40,259 nucleotides of DNA, from NCBI GenBank assembly GCA_964507095.1, contig CAZDOS010000012.1, positions 1 through 40,259 of the forward strand, given 5' to 3'. The DNA is from RGIG3102 sp964507095 (GTDB lineage Bacteria > Bacillota > Clostridia > Oscillospirales > Ruminococcaceae). The notes under the pieces are model-generated. The model did no database searches and was not told where the DNA came from. It worked only from the letters and a program-made list of their open reading frames with translations. Position 1 is the first letter of the stretch. Each line of letters starts with the position of its first letter. Shown piece after piece: positions 38,767 through 40,259 of the stretch. Position numbers and translations under genes: made by a program.

Positions 38767-40035
38767 ATGTCCGGTACATACACCCATTCAGTGACTCTGG
38801 ACAGGGATCTCTGCAGGGGCTGCATAAACTGCCTGAAGAGATGTCCTACCGAGGCCATAAGAGTGCAGGACTCAAAGGCACGCATCCTCTCCGACAGATG
38901 CATAGACTGCGGAGAGTGCATAAGGATGTGCCCTCACAATGCCAAGAAGGCCGTATACAACACGCTGAGCGACTATTCTCACTTCAAGCATCTTGTTGCC
39001 CTTCCGGCTCCGTCACTGTACGCACAGTTCAATAACATCACCGATCCTTCGCCGATACTGGCTGGGCTCCTCGACATAGGCTTCGACTCTTTCTTCGAAG
39101 TCGCGAGAGCACGGGAGCTTGTAAGCGATGCGACAGGCAAGATAATCGGCAGCATGCCGAAGCCTGTCATTTCCTCGGCATGCCCTGCCATAATGAGGCT
39201 GATAAGGGTAAGGTTCCCCGAACTCATTAGCCACGTGCTGCCTCTGGTCTCCCCGATGGAGCTGGCTGCAAGGCTGGCGAAGAAAGAGATCATGGAGTCG
39301 ACCTCCCTTAAGGAAGAGGAAATAGGCTGCATATTCATCACACCTTGCCCGGCAAAGATCACCGACATAAACAACCCTATCGGATCGACGCATTCAGCCG
39401 TGGACGGAGCCGTTGCCATGAAGGACATCTATCAGATGCTCCTCAAGGTCCTTGACGAGCCGGGTCACAAGAGCGATGCCACTTCAGGCGCCCTCGGAGT
39501 AGGCTGGGCTTCCAGCGGTGGAGAGAGCGACGGGCTGGCGACGGTCTCGAACTATCTCGCCTGCGACGGAATAGAGAACGTCATAAGGGTCCTCAACGAC
39601 ATAGAAGACAACAAGCTGTACAACATCGACTTCATTGAACTCAACGCATGCCCGGGCGGCTGCGTCGGAGGAGTGCTGGCTGTCGAGAACCCTTTCATAG
39701 CAAAATCGAAACTCAAGAATATAGCCAAGACGATGCCGCTCAAGAGAAACTCACTGGGCAAAAGCGTTCCGATAGAGATGCTCTGGGACACCAACCTGGA
39801 GTATATGCCGGTGTATGAGCTTCAGGGGACCCCTATGGAAAGGTTCAAGGCAATGAGCGAACTGGAGGAGCTGATCGAAAGGCTCCCCGGTCTTGACTGC
39901 GGAAGCTGCGGCGCTCCGAACTGCAGATGCTTTGCCCAGGACGTCATAAACGGCCTGGCAAAGGAAGGCGACTGCGTCGTCATAATGAGAAAGAAGCTTG
40001 AGCGGATAAGGTCCGCTCTGGGACAAGAGGAGTAA
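38767..40035 (+). CDS. HydS-like sensory [FeFe] hydrogenase-type iron-sulfur protein
   Basis: 422 residues. Two [4Fe-4S] sets (Cys16, 19, 22, 26; Cys45, 48, 51, 55) are followed by a hydrogenase large-subunit domain with altered H-cluster motifs: L1 is SSACPAI (136-142), in which the first Cys of TSCCP is Ala138; L2 is TPCPAKITD (192-200); L3 is ELNACPGGCVGGVLAVENP (291-309). The four presumed cluster ligands (Cys139, 194, 295, 299) remain. A C-terminal Fe-S domain (PF04060 type) has Cys378, 381, 386 and 403. Loss of the proton-transfer Cys is known from sensory hydrogenases. AGGAGG precedes the ATG at 38767. Divergent from the catalytic hydrogenase operon. Confidence 0.9.
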   Translation: MSGTYTHSVTLDRDLCRGCINCLKRCPTEAIRVQDSKARILSDRCIDCGECIRMCPHNAKKAVYNTLSDYSHFKHLVALPAPSLYAQFNNITDPSPILAGLLDIGFDSFFEVARARELVSDATGKIIGSMPKPVISSACPAIMRLIRVRFPELISHVLPLVSPMELAARLAKKEIMESTSLKEEEIGCIFITPCPAKITDINNPIGSTHSAVDGAVAMKDIYQMLLKVLDEPGHKSDATSGALGVGWASSGGESDGLATVSNYLACDGIENVIRVLNDIEDNKLYNIDFIELNACPGGCVGGVLAVENPFIAKSKLKNIAKTMPLKRNSLGKSVPIEMLWDTNLEYMPVYELQGTPMERFKAMSELEELIERLPGLDCGSCGAPNCRCFAQDVINGLAKEGDCVVIMRKKLERIRSALGQEE

Positions 40036-40036
40036 C

Positions 40037-40259
40037 ATGACAGTAAAGGAATTCGCCGACAGATTTTCCCTCAGAGTGCTCAGCGAGGGAGAGGACAGGA
40101 CCATAAACGGAGGCTTCTGCGGAGACCTCCTCAGCTGGGTGATGGCAAACGCCAGGATGGACAACGCCTGGTTCACCGTAATGGGAAACATAAACGCTGT
40201 AGCCGTTGCCAGCCTCAACGATGTGGCCTGCATAGTGCTGTGCCAGAACAGCCGGATCA
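40037..40259 (+). CDS. Second DRTGG-domain protein (cut by window edge)
   Basis: 74 codons are visible from the ATG at 40037 (AAGAGGAG upstream, 1 nt after the previous stop). FADRFSLRVLSEGEDRTING, CGDLLSWVMANARMDNAWFT and VMGNINAVAVASLNDVACIV match the DRTGG pattern more closely than the first copy does. The 3' end is beyond the window. Its position right after the HydS-like gene makes it part of the same unit. Confidence 0.8.
   Translation, partial: MTVKEFADRFSLRVLSEGEDRTINGGFCGDLLSWVMANARMDNAWFTVMGNINAVAVASLNDVACIVLCQNSRI

Overview
The window reads as chromosomal DNA of an anaerobic, low- to mid-GC Gram-positive bacterium, most likely a clostridium (class Clostridia). Grounds: strong AGGAGG-type ribosome sites, consensus sigma-A promoters and U-tailed intrinsic terminators; a multimeric [FeFe] hydrogenase operon of the HndABCD/HydABC type, a divergent sensory-type [FeFe] hydrogenase cluster and a rubredoxin; the MEP isoprenoid gene ispE; the Firmicutes pair yloU-fakA with recG nearby. 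No rRNA, tRNA or CRISPR array was seen.

Layout. 1-350: the 5' end of an IS200/IS605 tnpA (minus) with an end-type hairpin, then an orphan plus-strand promoter-like/terminator pair. 352-3072 (minus): an AEC-family carrier and a NAD+ synthase whose glutaminase half looks degenerate. 3316-7039 (plus): a tightly packed unit of Lrp/AsnC regulator, class I/II aminotransferase, DUF362-ferredoxin and ispE. 7082-9945 (minus): trkH-trkA potassium uptake. 10151-11407: a lipoprotein serpin. 11502-11549 (minus): a 15-codon ORF with its own promoter, ribosome site and terminator. 11745-13784: an O6-alkylguanine-DNA methyltransferase and a MATE exporter preceded by a riboswitch-like leader. 13829-16486 (minus): 5-formyl-THF cyclo-ligase, a small membrane protein and two tandem class-C26 gamma-glutamyl hydrolases. 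16679-18706: recG. 18832-19689: type I asparaginase. 19817-22268 (minus): yloU-fakA-DUF6440-rubredoxin. 22515-23762 (minus): an M20 peptidase.

24129-24659: hsp20 behind a variant CIRCE-like operator. 24866-25789: a membrane-anchored SGNH hydrolase. 25841-28651 (minus): a three-gene unit of ABC/OLD-like ATPase, TOPRIM-like protein and SpoIIM/DUF95 membrane protein, the best candidate here for an undescribed system. 28803-30083: an M20D amidohydrolase. 30147-32494 (minus): a second MATE exporter and thioredoxin reductase. 32633-37630 (minus): the hydrogenase operon (NuoE-like, HATPase, 2Fe-2S protein, NuoF-like, HydA). 37980-40259 (plus, running off the edge): DRTGG protein, HATPase, HydS-like iron-sulfur protein, and a second DRTGG protein.

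How it fits together: the right-hand 7.6 kb looks like one hydrogen-metabolism locus, with the catalytic complex on one strand and a putative H2/redox sensing module on the other, sharing a 349-bp intergenic region. Each side carries its own GHKL ATPase. The rest is mostly housekeeping and transport. Regulatory DNA is unusually legible: many promoters match consensus with 16-18 bp spacers, and several carry dyad-symmetric candidate operators. All family assignments come from motif recognition by eye; no database search was run.
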